A DNA stretch of 64,000 bases, taken from positions 9,124,501 to 9,188,500 of the forward strand of contig JALGPY010000008.1 of NCBI GenBank assembly GCA_023055425.1, written 5' to 3'. Within the stretch, counting starts at the first letter, position 1; each line of letters opens with the position of its first letter. Positions 32,611-45,045 of the stretch are shown here, piece after piece. The translations under genes and the position numbers were made by a program. This DNA comes from Linanthus parryae. Lineage: Eukaryota; Streptophyta; Magnoliopsida; Ericales; Polemoniaceae. Under the pieces are notes generated by a model. The model was not told where the DNA came from, searched no databases, and saw only the letters and a list, made by a program, of their open reading frames with translations.

Positions 32611-34329
32611 TGATAACTCTACATTAGAGTTATCTATTCGTATAATTTCCTATCGGTTTGCGTGCAAAAATGGAGAATTTAGAGTCGTTCTGAGTTGTTT
32701 TGTGATCATGTGAGCGTTTTGTGCATTACTTGTGAAGTCCGGGCGTTTTCTATCTCGTTTTACGTGTTATTTATCATATCTTTTCACATTTGATCTTCGT
32801 CGGGTGTTCGTGTTGTGTTTTTAAGGAACGGAGCACGCGAGGAGAAAGTGGATAGAGGAAATGAGCTTAGGAAGCTATGGCGCGCTCGAGATTTGAGAAG
32901 GAAAGCAAGAGAGGATGATTTGAGTGCTAGAGGCATTTGAGAAGAAGATAGGTTCATTGAGACATGTGTAGGGCTTAAAATGGAGGAACAAGAGATGAAT
33001 TGATGATCGGGAGGTGATTCGAATGCAAGAGATACAAGTGGAAGCATTGTGGAAATTTTCCAAGCACAAGGCAGGTCACAGGACCTCACAAGGCAGGTCA
33101 CAGGACCTGTTAGAAGCTACACAGGAGGCTCTGAGAGGGTGCAGAGGTCGCAGGACCTCGTGGAGAGGTCACAGGACCTGGGGGAGATTTGCCAGAGGTC
33201 GCACGACCTCAATCTCAGGTCGCAGGACCTGCGGGTCAGAAGGCATTGTGCAGGCAACATGGACTAAGGTCTTGCAAGACCTATTCAGAGGTCACACGAC
33301 CTCCTATTGCCTTTTCCAGAGGTCGTACGACCTGGAAGGGAGGTCGTGCGTCCTGGGTCTGGCCAAAATTTCTCAAACTTTGCGGGAACTTTTTGTAATT
33401 AACTCTAATGAGTCCCAAACACTTGGGACGTATTTTAGACTGGTTTAGGTCGTTTTTGAAGGGGAGACGGGACAAAAACGTTCTCGGAGCTTTGGGGGAG
33501 CTTGGAGCAATCCAAAGCCATTCGTTTGCTTCCTCTGCTCTCTCTTCTTCGTAGTTTTGTGTTCATGATCATGAAACTTGCTAGTTTGATCATGATTTGT
33601 AGTAGCTAAGTACTTATTTGCTGGGAATTACTTGTTGGAAAACTAGGGTTTGCTTGAATGAATGTTTTGATGCTTTGATTCGTTCTTTGGATTAAAGTTA
33701 TACGTTCTCCTCTTATTATGATTATCCTGTGTTTGATTATTTCAATGTTCTTGCGAGTAGCTAACGTAGGAGCAAACTAAATTAGAACTTGTGTGGTAAC
33801 TCCATGAGATCTAGTCGGTAAATCAAGATAACCACCTAGTCGTATCATTATCTCGTAACTGGGTAGTGTTAATTAGGATCAAAGAGTAGATTAAAGTCCA
33901 ATAATGCATGCTTATAATTGAATTAGGCTTGGTAACTCGGTCTAAATTGATCATAAGTGTAGGCAAATTGCTTGGTAACTCGGTAATTTGTAGAATGCTT
34001 GATTGATAAGAGTAGCGTATTTGCGTTCCAAAGATCAAGACAACATTCGTAGCATCCCTAATGATCCACAAGAAGAATTCCTAGCACTCGTATCTCTTAT
34101 AAGAAAATTCCTACAATTCTTGTCTTCGTTAATTGTGAAGAAACTCATAGTTAATTGAGATATTTGTTCTTTTCATTTTAGTAGCATTAGACAAACAATC
34201 AACGCGCTGTGCCCACAAAAGGTTGAGAAATTCTAATTAATTTACAAGAAGTCTCTTGGGTTCGACAACCCGGTTTGCCGGAATTTATTACTACACCGAC
34301 AGCTGTACACTTGTAGTTGGACCGTGTCA
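32611..34329 (+). repeat. LARD1 3' LTR (1719 bp)
   Basis: It is a direct repeat of 27221..28949 and keeps the palindrome array (about 33071-33355). Many substitutions and small indels separate the two, for example a 15-16-bp deletion after 'gagttgttttgtg'. Confidence 0.9.
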
Positions 34330-34886
34330 ACAAGGCGATAGAGAAAACGAGCTCGGGCTCGTTGCGGTCTGTTTCCTCGAACCGCCGATCGAACTCGGAA
34401 ATCGCCGGCGACCAGTCGAGGGGTCTCCGTCATAGTCTGGAATGCTATCGGAGACCTGGCGCCGTTTGGTTGGGCCGGAAGAGGAGGAAGATGGAGGTTG
34501 AATTGCGGCTTCAATGGCTTCGATTGCTTGGATTTCTTGGTCGGAGAATGGTCGATCCCAGTCGGAGAGTGGTGAATCGCACTGTGTAGAGTCCATTGGA
34601 GGGAGAGTTTACGGAGGATTTGAAAATGGGGGGAGGTGGTGTTGGTGTGGAGTAGGCTCGTTGTTGTTGTTTCGTGCGAGGAAAGAATTGGCGTGCTACC
34701 CGTCTAGTGAATTGGTCTTTGAAAAATACCCGTCTCTCACTTATGTTTAGCGTGTGTAACCCACGCGAGGTTAAACAATTTAATCAACTAAAATTAACAC
34801 TTAACCAGACAAATTAATAAAACAAACCTATACACATCATCATCCACCCCCTCGAATTCACTTTCACTCCAAATGTAACTCACTCT

Positions 34887-36547
34887 TGATAACTCTGTAT
34901 CAGAGTTATATTTCTTACACAATTTGCTATCGTTTTTGTGTGATTTCCGGGTAGTATATGTTAGTTTTACACTATGAACTTGAGGAAATTTAGTAAATGT
35001 AGCTTTGAGCGATAACTTGTAAATTCGGGCGTTTCTCGCGTTATTTTATGATATTTTGTCACGTTTGATCGCACGGGTGTGTTTCGTGTTGTTTTGACAG
35101 GAAACGTAACTCGGAGACTGAAAGAAGAGGAGAAACGAACTTCGGAAATTGAGACAAAGCTCGTGATTGGAGAGAAGACGACAAGACCAGCAGATCACAC
35201 GACTTGCAAAACTGAGGTCGTGTGATCTGGAGCAAGACTAAGAATAAATTCGGAGGAGAAAATTGAGCAACTCACTGTTTCCACGATCAGAGTGGATGGT
35301 CGTAGGATCTAAGGAGATCACATGATCAGAGATAATACCTGAGCAGATCACATGATCAGAGATAATACCTGAGCAGATCGCACGATCTGCTTTAAGGAAG
35401 TCGTGCGATCTGCTTAAGAAGAAGAAAAACACACGGACGATCTCCTAAACCTAATGGGAGATAATAATACCTAAAAGACTACAAGGAAGAGGAGTCTCAT
35501 GGGGGAAAAAAAAAGACGAACGTGGAAGAGGAAGGAGGACGGACGCACAAGAGGAGGACTTCTCCTCCATTGAAGCTCTAAGTTGATTTCTTCTTCTTCT
35601 CTCTCAATCTTGTATGGAGAAACTTGTAAGTCTTGTTTGGTTGATTATTATTAGCTAGACGTTTTGCCAGGCGTCTCTATGAGAGCCTAGGGTTCATGTA
35701 AACGATGATATTTTTCCGGATTTGATCTTTGCTTCATGATTTCTTGATTTCTTCTTTTGAATCAATTCTAGTTTCTTGTTTATGCTAGTAATCCTAATTG
35801 AGTGACACGATTAGGAGATAAAACTAGGGTTTAAGAATTAGGGTTTGTTCAATAGTTGATTCATGCTTAAAGTTAGCAATATTTTAATTCAATTGTTCAT
35901 GTAATGTGCTTAATACTCAGTGTTAATGGAGTAGCTAACCGGAAACACTGCTTAGTTAGCGGATGCACGACAGTGATTCTAACTAACTAGGATGAGACTT
36001 GAACATCAATCCCGTATCACTGAGACTGAGAAGAGATGTGTTAGGATTGGCTAGTGTGGGTAGATTCAGTAGGTGAGATTCGACTGTTTCGTGCAACGGT
36101 GGACCGACATGACCCGTTGTCGTGCATGTCGTTAGCCTACTAGAACGGACCGGTAGACACAAGAGACCGATAGGAGATTGTAGTCTACCGTGAAGTAGAA
36201 TGACTTGAGACCGATAGGAGATAGTCAGCGCTATTACCCGGCTTAGTTAGAATATAGTTAACGTGTTGCTCAGATTATCCGGAAATCGTATACAGCCCTA
36301 GGTGATCTAGAGATTGCCTAGTTTCTCCAAACTTGTTTCTTAAATAAAAAAATACAAAAATATTAGATTAGTTGTTATTTTAATTTTTAAATCAATTAAA
36401 TCTTTCCTCCTGCACCTTGCTCTAAATTAATCATCTAATTAGATAATCTAAAGTCTGTCCTCGTGGGATCGATAACTCGGGGTTGAAATACCACCCCTAT
36501 ATTACTTGACCGTGCACTTGCGCATACGCGTTAGTAAATTCGCGTCA
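34887..36547 (+). repeat. LARD2 5' LTR (1661 bp)
   Basis: It is a direct repeat of 40304..41966 with only scattered single-base differences. The interval 35193-35415 carries palindromes such as agatcgcacgatct and aggtcgtgtgatct. Confidence 0.93.
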
Positions 36548-36553
36548 AGTTTT

Positions 36554-36571
36554 TGGCGCCGTTGTCGGGGA
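36554..36571 (+). other. LARD2 primer-binding site (tRNA-Asp, one mismatch)
   Basis: TGGCGCCGTTGTCGGGGA differs from the LARD1 site by one C-to-T change and lies at the same distance from the LTR. Confidence 0.85.
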
Positions 36572-36716
36572 CAGCGGTAGATTATTTTGTTAGGAGTTAG
36601 TTTAGAGTACTTTTATTTTAGTTTAGTTTTAATATTTTTATTCTATATCTCTGTGCTTCACGGGTGTCTTGTGAGTTTGTTTCTCAGGAACGCAGGAAGC
36701 AAGAGACAATATAAGC

Positions 36717-37864
36717 ATGTGGAGCGAAGACTGTTATTCGGGTCCCCCCTACTGTTTCCACTGCAGGGGTAACCACGAAGACGAGGACGCATGCATAATT
36801 TGGTGCTACGTATGCGGCATTTGGCACGAACGTAGAGACTCATGTCAAGTACATGACCCCAGCTCCATCAGCACCAGGAAGACTCATCAGTGGATATGGC
36901 AGAACGGCGTAGTATTACGAATGACATCGAAGTGTGCGCCAAATTTTTGTCCATAGATGCAAAATTACCACAAGAGGATTCAGCCACAGGTAGGGAATAC
37001 GTGAGGGAGATGTTGGAGAGGATAAAGAAACGAATAGAAAAACTGTCAACAGCAGGGGAATCTAGTATTCAAGAGCCACAAGAGGAGCCCTTGCCACATG
37101 ACACTGAGCCTCACATTGAACCTTCATCATCCCCACCACAAGTGGAAGAAGAGATACCTGAGCCGAACGAAGACTGCAGTGTCCAGGAACCATTGGTGGA
37201 CACCGCCATTATTGAGGACTCAGACTCTGATTCAGACTGGGGTGGACCTGTGTGCCGAAGATGGGAAGATCTGGCGTATTGCGAGCCAAAACTGCACGCA
37301 CCCTCACATCCTTGGCATGAATGGGAAGACACCGAAATTGGAACCCTGTGGTGTGCCGACGATGAAGCTGGTGAAACACTTGTGCTCAATGCTATTGAGG
37401 TAAAAGCCCCAACTTTGATTAATAATGAATTCTCCAAATCTTATGTCACACAAGTCTGCGACGAGCTGGAAAAATTATTGTATGGAGATTCTTATGGGGA
37501 AGAATGTGATGAGCAACTTCCAATATCTTGTTCTATGGGCGATTCTATTTATCATCCATATGCCAAAGTCAAAGAGTTGGAAGTCAGCAAGTGTGGGGGT
37601 GTGGATAATTGTCATGGGTCATTTGAAGAGCATATAGCATCAAGGAAGTACTACTGGGATGATTTTATGGCCAGAGATTCATTTGAGCCCAGTGGTACTT
37701 GGTGGAAGTTTCTCAAGAAGATCAATTGCAAAATGAAAGGAGTCAGCTTCCACAATTGTCCACCTTCTTCAGAGCACAGGGGTGCACGTGAAGTTATCGA
37801 GAAGAAATGGTGGAAGAAGAAGAAGTGGAGGGATAAAGCAGTCTCCACTATCCTTTTCGGTTGA
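36717..37864 (+). CDS. LARD2 gag-region protein: Cys/His cluster, acidic middle, basic WWKKKKWR tail
   Basis: The first part (from Met 36717) encodes a Cys/His cluster, CFHCRGNHEDEDACIIWCYV followed by CGIWHERRDSCQVH, which looks zinc-binding. The second frame (open from about 36857, Met at 36896, stop at 37862-37864) encodes a Glu/Pro-rich stretch, then EDSDSDSDWGGPVCRRWED, and ends VIEKKWWKKKKWRDKA. The two overlap in different frames, so either a one-base change or a programmed shift joins them. Total length is about 380 residues. No capsid, protease or polymerase motif was recognised. Conservation of the tail with LARD1 suggests that it is or was translated and may bind nucleic acid. Confidence 0.5.
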
Positions 37865-40303
37865 GGTAACCGGGTCGGGCTGTCGACCTTAAATTACAAG
37901 CGCTGCTTGGGAGGCAACCCAATGTGGATTAGGATGCAATTTGTTTCTGTTTTTGATTTATGAGCTCTCCATATTTGACTATGAGGGGTGAGAGAGAGTG
38001 GACTTATTTTTTCAATCAGTGTGCAGGGAAACAGGTACAGAAGACGCACCAGATTCCCCTTCTTGATGTGCATGCTAGAGATTGCACGAAATTGAGGAAA
38101 GAAAAAGCCCCACAGGATTATGCATAAAAGAATAGAGAATTGCTCGAGGTCGAGGAGCGATTTCAATATGTTGGTTGCCACACGCATGAGAGGGCTACAA
38201 TTTATATCTTAGCCGCACATCGGAATTCGGGCGCGTGGAGACTTCTCCGGAAATTGTCAACGGTCCACAAGACCCCTTCTTGTTGCAATTTCGCGGCAAC
38301 GGTGCCCATGTAGGTCCGGGCACCCAGGTACCTCTAACACTCTCTTTCCAGTATACGTTTTTGAGCGATGAATGTTGCAATCCACCGCCTACACATTTAA
38401 GCGATGAGTCCTCCTTCATTATCTCTAAATTCGTTGAGGACAACGAAACGCTTAAGTGTGGGGGGGTTTGTATCTATGTTCACTAGCCATGTCTTTGTTT
38501 GCATCGCCTTGTTACATATAGTTATGTGTTTATATTGTGTTGGTTTGTGGTAGGAGTGTGTAGTTTATGAATTTTGTTAGCACTTTTACATTATTGAGTT
38601 CCCTACCCAAAACTTGTGTTTAATCGAGTTGGCCAAAAGCATATAGAGTTGGGAAATATTAAAAAAAAAAAAAAAAAATCATAAAATTTTAAATTTTTGA
38701 GAAAGGGCAATCGAAGAGAGTGAATGTGGAGAGGGCTTAATGATAGAATTCCGTAGGAGTATGAAAATCTGAGGTGAGTTAGACGCGAGAATCTGGAGTA
38801 GGAAGACTTATAGGGCTAATGCACATTAGAAATTCGAGTAGCTGCCTCTCAGACTAGTTATCCTACTAGCGCTACACCACCGTCACTTAGGTAGTCGTCA
38901 ACCCTCCTCGTAGTGGCAACGGAACAGCTGTGCGAGTGATGTTTATGGGGGCCTCACGTCCCGTCTCCATCTCCTAGGTCCACTAGTTACCCCTATTGAT
39001 CCGTTTACCCCTTTTATTCACAGCCTCTAGCCTAGGAAGCCTTTCATTGTGACTGTCATCACTTGTTAGAATGGTCCTTTCCTATGCGTCATGATAGAGG
39101 GAGTTGAGTTAGGGAGGTTCGATGAGGGTGAGCTGATTTGATACATCTTACGTGGATTCTCTTACATGTCGTCTTTTGAGGGGATGTGAGGGTGAGTTAG
39201 AGACGGTAGCACACTTCGGTGTGGTGGTGAGTCGTGTCCTTACACCACGATCACATGTGGAGTACCGTAGTGCGTGATATTTCTTCCGCACGTCATGGGG
39301 TGGGGGTTGGTTGATCTTATAGGAGGTCGTGCTTATGCTTTATTTATATTCTCTATATCTTAGGTGATGAGGAGGATCGGTTGGAAAAGCACGTTTACAC
39401 ATTGACTACTGGGTTCGTGATTTGCTTTGCATCAAGTGTGGGGGTGTCGACATCTATGTTACATCACTAATTTGACACATTCCACCCCCATGTTATCTAA
39501 ATTTGACATTTGATCTCCTCGGATATTACTATCGTATTGTCGGCTCCATGTGCTTAATGTTATTGTGTGGAAATAAAAAAAAAAAAAAAGAAAAAAAAAG
39601 AAAGAAAGTAAAATAGAAATTGAAAGTGAAAGGAAATAAAGGAGCAAGCTTGAAATTGAAGACCGGGGATATTAGCTATTGTTCGAGATCACTTCTTCAC
39701 ATTTGTGGCCGCGAGAACGGATTTGCACCAAGATTGAGGGAATGAGGGCCGGAGTAGTGAGATTCGGTGTGGTTCCTTGGATTTTGGTGAGGGAGTGTGA
39801 GAATTGGGTTTTGTGAGTTGTATCATGACGTCTGGGACTGCGCTTCTAAATATCCTATCCTACCCGTCCTAAGCCTTCAGCAATGTAAACCCTTGGATAA
39901 ATAGCTCGGATGGTAAGTGCTAGGGATATGTTTGATGAGTGTGCGAAAGCAACTTATTTTGTGTTCGTGCCCGTTCTGTCTAACGAAACTGGCCGCAAGT
40001 TCTACCGATCACCAAAGTTATAGAATTTCCGAGGGAATATGAGAGCCTTATGACTTGCCGGTTTACTTTTTGAGATTGCCCGATCTCTAACCAAAAAGAA
40101 AATATTTTTGTGTTGTTTCAATTTTTGCATTGTTTGATAATCGAGTTGCATTGTATAGAGCATGTAGATTGCATAGTCGTGTGTGTGAGTTGTTTGTGTC
40201 ACATGGCTAGGGGAGTGGAATGCAATTCGGTGGATTGAAAATCATAGTGTGGGAGATGTTTTTAATTTTGCTCGGGACGCGCAAAAAGGTAGTGTGGGGG
40301 ATT
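37865..40303 (+). other. LARD2 non-coding internal region
   Basis: There is no gene. It includes 'ttgggaggcaacccaatg' (37906), a 'cgttgaggacaacgaaac' plus 'gtgtggggggg' landmark (38430-38466), an A/G-rich stretch at 39574-39620 and the polypurine-like agtgtgggggattt before the 3' LTR. Confidence 0.6.
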
Positions 40304-41966
40304 TGATAACTCTGTATTAGAGTTATATTTCTTACACAATTTGCTATCGTTTTTGTGTGATTTCCGGGTAGAATATGTTATTTTTACACTATGAACTTGA
40401 GGAAATTTAGTAAATGTAGCTTTGAGCGATAACTTGTAAATCCGGGCGTTTCTCGCGTTATTTTATGATATTTTGTCACGTTTGATCGCACGGGTGTGTT
40501 TCGTGTTGTTTTGACAGGAAACGTAACTTGGAGACTGAAAGAAGAGGATAAACGAACTTCGGAAATTGAGACAAAGCTCGTGATTGGAGAGAAGACGACA
40601 AGACCAGCAGATCACACGACTTGCAAAACTGAGGTCGTGTGATCTGGAGCAAGACTTAGAATAAATTCGGAGGAGAAAATTGAGCAACTCACTGTTTCCA
40701 CGATCAGAGTGGATGGTCGTAGGATCTAAGGAGATCACATGATCAAAGATAATACCTGAGCAGATCACATGATCAGAGATAATACCTGAGCAGATCGCAC
40801 GATCTGCTTTAAGGAAGTCGTGCGATCTGCTTAAGAAGAAGAAAAACACACGGACGATCTCCTAAACCTAATGGGAGATAATAATACCTAAAAGACTACA
40901 AGGAAGAGGAGTCTCATGGGGGAAAAAAAAAAGACGAACGTGGGAAGAGGAAGGAGGACGGACGCACAAGAGGAGGACTTCTCCTCCATTGAAGCTCTAA
41001 GTTGATTTCTTCTTCTTCTCTCTCAATCTTGTATGGAGAAACTTGTAAGTCTTGTTTGGTTGATTATTATTAGCTAGACGTTTTGCTAGGCGTCTCTATG
41101 AGAGCCTAGGGTTCATGTAAACGATGATATTTTTCCGGATTTGATCTTTGCTTCATGATTTCTTGATTTCTTCTTTTGAATCAATTCTAGTTTCTTGTTT
41201 ATGCTAGTAATCCTAATTGAGTGACACGATTAGGAGATAAAACTAGGGTTTAAGAATTAGGGTTTGTTCAATAGTTGATTCATGCTTAAAGTTAGCAATA
41301 TTTTAATTCAATTGTTCATGTACTGTGCTTAATACTCAGTGTTAATGGAGTAGCTAACCGGAAACACTGCTTAATTAGCGGATGCACGACAGTGATTCTA
41401 ACTAACTAGGATGAGACTTGAACATCAATCCCGTATCACTGAGACTGAGAAGAGATGTGTTAGGATTGGCTAGTGTGGGTAGATTCAGTAGGTGAGATTC
41501 GACTGTTTCGTGCAACGGTGGACCGACAGGACCCGTTGTCGTGCATGTCGTTAGCCTACTAGAACGGACCGGTAGACACAAGAGACCGATAGGAGATTGT
41601 AGTCTACCGTGAAGTAGAATGACTTGAGACCGATAGGAGATAGTCAGCGCTATTACCCGGCTTAGTTAGAATATAGTTAACGTGTTGCTCAGATTATGCG
41701 AAAATCGTCTACAGCCCTAGGTGATCTAGAGATTGCCTAGTTTCTCCAAACTTGTTTCTTAAATAAAAAAATACAAAAATATTAGATTAGTTGTTATTTT
41801 AATTTTTAAATCAATTAAATCTTTCCTCCTGCACCTTGCTCTAAATTAATCATCTAATTAGATAATCTAAAGTCTGTCCTCGTGGGATCGATAACTCGGG
41901 GTTGAAATACCACCCCTATATTACTTGACCGTGCACTTGCGCATACGCGTTAGTAAATTCGCGTCA
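40304..41966 (+). repeat. LARD2 3' LTR (1663 bp)
   Basis: It is a direct repeat of 34887..36547 and nearly identical to it. Confidence 0.93.
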
Positions 41967-42329
41967 ACTCTCTCTCTCTCTCTTCTCTGCAACTCACTCA
42001 CCGTCGTTCTCCACAACTGTACCCATGGCTTCCACTGCTTCTTCTTCTTCCTCCGCTTCGGCCGCTGTCTTACCCCTTCCCAACCCCGTAGCCACTGAGA
42101 CACCCACCGTCGACGAAGAGGTTGGCCTTTTCAAATACCCTCTTTCGCAATTATGTAACTTACTTGATGATGCATGTACATGTTTGTAATTGATGTTTGA
42201 ATCAAAAAAAAATCAAATCCATGTTTGAATCTGTTGTCACCTGTAAAATTTGATCATAACTCCACCAAATCAAGAACTCAGATGAGATCCAGATCTAGAA
42301 CTCTGACGATGACCTGTTCTAGATCGTGG

Positions 42330-42625
42330 AACTCGTAAAATTAGTTCTCGTCTCAGTATCACGAGATGAATACTGATACGAGAACATATAAAACTGGAAC
42401 GAGGAGAAAGTAAGGCCCTGCCAGAGGAGCAGTTTACTCGTCTTGAGACGAGAACTTCATGCTCCTCTCGGTATAAGTTGGCTTATACTGAGACGAGCAT
42501 GACTCTCGTCTCTCTTAAGACCAGTTTATACTGAGACGAGCACTATTCTCGTCTCGGTAGAGACCAGCTTATACTGAGACTTGCTCGTCTCAGTATATCT
42601 AGTCTATACTGCTCGTCTCAACAGT
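42330..42625. repeat. Cluster of inverted repeats around TATACTGAGACGAG in the MULE gene intron
   Basis: The string ctgagacgag or its reverse complement ctcgtctcag occurs at least seven times in under 300 bp, in both orientations and often with an adjoining tata. The transcript could fold into long stems. A further copy, gctcgtctcagtttggg, lies at 45050. Confidence 0.75.
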
Positions 42626-44864
42626 TAGAAGAAGAAGAAAAAACCCATTGATTCCAGACTTAGAACAGTTCTGCAACTTTAACACTTAAAATTATTTATC
42701 TGTGTGTAGACTTGAACACTTAAGGATCTCCCATCAACACTTCACGTAAAATATAAAATGTGACACACTTATACTGAATCTAAATTCAGTAACACTTATA
42801 CCCTCAAAAAAAATCAATAACACTTATAATAATTCAAAAACTTATAAACTTTTAAGTAATAGACCATTTATAAATACTTTAAAGTATTTCATTATCAATC
42901 TGACATTATTAATGAAAGTTTAATTTGAATTGTAGAAGCAAATACTTAAGGTTTTGGAGTTCGACGAGAAGTTGGGAGATGTACCGCTTCCATTGTGCAA
43001 GATTAAAGTCGAGAAAGGAAACATCACTACGAGGGTAGCCTTGAAATGGTACAAGCAGAGTTTGCAATACGTCTGCCCTGAAATTCAGGAATTGATTGAG
43101 GCAAGGCTCCCACAGCTGAAGTTTTTGTTGGACCTCCATTGCGCGAGCAACGTTACCTTTCCCAGTATGATTGTGAATCTTGTCATGCACGCAAAGATGA
43201 ACACGGGGGAAAAAGATCCTGAGTTTTGGTTCTACATTAACAACATGCCAGTTCGGTTTGGATTGCAGGAGTTTTTATTAGTTTCGGGGCTGAGCTTGAA
43301 CGAAACAACTTGTTATGGTGATAAAGAGCATGCATACAGTTGGGCTGCAAAGTATTTCCCTCATCACAGGCTCGGTAACAACATCAATGTATCGGAAATT
43401 GAAAAGGTTTTGCATGGCCTGAATTCCAAAATTAAAGATTCGACTGAGGAGGAGAAATTTGATTATGCGAGACTGCTAATGGTATGCCTGATTGGACGAA
43501 TGATGTTTTTGAAAACCAATGCGGACACAATATCCATGGCACCGTTTGGCCTGCTTTTGGATTTTGAATGGGCAAACAAATCCGGATGGGGTAGATACTT
43601 TTGGCCAGATTTCGCTGAGCAAGTGGCTGAGGAGGCTTGGAAAAAAATATGGATCATCTCGGTCGCCGGAAGTACAACATGTTGAACTTTCCGCACATAT
43701 TTTTGGCATGGATTTGCGACATACCCCACCTTGGTGATCAGCTGGGAAAACCGAGGGCAGATCAGGAAAGGAAGTTGCCGCGCTTGGCTAATTGGACGTG
43801 GATAGGATGCGCATTGGGCTTGGAAGAAGCAAGGGAATGCTGGAGTGAGATAAATTCTGTTAATCCTACTCTCGTCCCAACGGAGAAAGAGAAGAAACAA
43901 CACTACTGGAGTAGCTTCATTGAATACAGGAGGACTCACCCCGACCCACCACTTCATCCCAGGTGGACTGCTTTGTTTGAGAAGAGGACAGTGCTTGAGG
44001 ATGACACGAGTTCTAATCGGAAATTCACGCTCAGCTACAACTTTGAGGGAGTGCATACGGATGAGGCAGTGGCTACGGATACGCCGCAGAAAAAGGAGGA
44101 GGAAGAAGGATGTTTCAAACGATGATGGGGCCGGGTCACAGGAGAAGAAGCAGAAAAAAACAGTTAACAACGACGAGCCTGGCCCCAGTCGAAGAAGAAT
44201 AAGAAGAAGACGGAGAAGTGCAAAGAACTTGCTCTTGTTGATGAGGAAGAAGAAGAGGAAGAGGAGGATGCTAGTCTTGTCCTGAGACGGATAAAGGGTG
44301 CAGTTGTGATTTCCTCAAACCCACCTCCATCTCCACCGAGAACCCAACCTTCGGTGTCTGCAACACCTCCACCTGTCGGTCGACCCAAAGCTTCGAGAAC
44401 TGTGGAAGTTGACTTAGAAGACTTGAAGCGGGAAATGCGGAAAGCTTTTGAAGTGGAATTGGTTCCTATCAAAGAAAACCAGATCCATTTGAGTGAGAAA
44501 ATGACAGAAATGAGCAGTAGGATGGGTAAGATGGAGGAAGAATTGGTTGCCTTAAAAAAGTAATGTAAGACCGATTGCACTCGTGTACGTGAAAAGATCA
44601 AGCGTCACAACACGAAAGAGGTGGAACGACTGAACAAGCTCGGCGAGTGGGGAGAAGCAACACACAATATGGTAAAAGATATGCACACCGCTTGGGAAGA
44701 AGTGCGAGTAGACCCAACGACTGGCATTTGGTTCCTTAGCGAGGTACGCATATTGTTCTTATTTACGGTGTTTGACTTATGTAATGTAAGGTAATTGTGA
44801 CCTAATAAATCTACTCATCCTATTGTTAATATACAGAAAGAGAAGCTGTCATTGATTCCAACCC

Positions 44865-45045
44865 AGAAGGGGGGTTCGGTCCAATCGAGCCAACCACAGT
44901 TAGAGAAATAGCGAAAGGTGGTTCCGGTCCAATCGAGCCAACCATAGTTAGAGAAGCGAAAGGGGGTTCCAGGACAATCGAGCCAACCACAGTTAGTGAA
45001 AGAGCGACAGGGGGTTCCAGGACAATCGAGTCAACCTCTGGGAGT
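44865..45045 (+). repeat. Four tandem repeats of about 57 bp in the MULE gene 3' part
   Basis: The unit 'gggttccRgKMCAATCGAGYCAACC...gttagWgaa' occurs four times and encodes variants of VPxQSSQPQLEK, a 19-residue repeat, with one or more stops. Confidence 0.75.

Larger units (their letters stand above)
27221..34329 (+). mobile_element. LARD1: pol-less LTR retrotransposon primed by tRNA-Asp, 7.1 kb
   Basis: Two LTRs (27221..28949 and 32611..34329) begin TGATAACTC and end with TCA, and are flanked by acaag (27216-27220 and 34330-34334). The internal 3.66 kb has a tRNA-Asp primer-binding site, two short gag-region-like frames and no reverse transcriptase, integrase or protease, so it is a large non-autonomous (LARD-type) element. 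The tRNA-Asp primer and the 'gaggcaaccca' and 'gtgtgggggt' landmarks are shared with LARD2 and, as I recall, with Athila/Tat-type Ty3 elements, so I infer mobilisation by such a partner. The LTRs differ at many sites, indicating an older insertion than LARD2. It splits exon 1 of WEX-C. Confidence 0.9.
18073..34596 (-). pseudogene. WEX-C: Werner-like exonuclease copy destroyed by insertions and small lesions
   Basis: All six exons can be placed: exon 1 from 34596 (ATG) to 34330 continuing at 27220..27173, exon 2 at 21043..20864, exon 3 at about 20653..20524, exon 4 at 20407..20358 plus 19119..19005, exon 5 at 18310..18220 and exon 6 at 18132..18073. Lesions: LARD1 splits exon 1 (5-bp duplication acaag). 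The exon 3 acceptor AG is AT (20654). A base is missing in exon 3 (tgcag for tgccag near 20572). Three Helitrons split exon 4. Exon 5 has a 20-bp deletion removing the SKGQLEY region and shifting the frame. A MULE sits 84 bp 5' of the ATG. Exon 2 still encodes GFDIEW. The gene cannot be functional. Confidence 0.9.
34887..41966 (+). mobile_element. LARD2: young pol-less LTR retrotransposon primed by tRNA-Asp, 7.1 kb
   Basis: LTRs at 34887..36547 and 40304..41966 are almost identical (1661 and 1663 bp). Both start TGATAACTCTGTAT and end CGCGTCA, and are flanked by actct (34882-34886 and 41967-41971). It has one gag-like coding region and no pol. It shares termini, the primer site, the 'gaggcaaccca' and 'gtgtgggggg' landmarks and the WWKKKKWR protein end with LARD1, but most of the sequence differs, so these are two families of one lineage. 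It inserted in the MULE, 58 bp upstream of the ATG of the MULE gene. Confidence 0.93.

Noticed and set aside
37111..37437. Minus-strand Ser-rich frame in LARD2
   Set aside because: It is the shadow of the acidic gag-region frame on the plus strand.
43463..44170. 235-codon minus-strand frame
   Set aside because: It is antisense to the DUF1985 gene of the MULE, whose plus-strand reading has domain similarity and splice sites.
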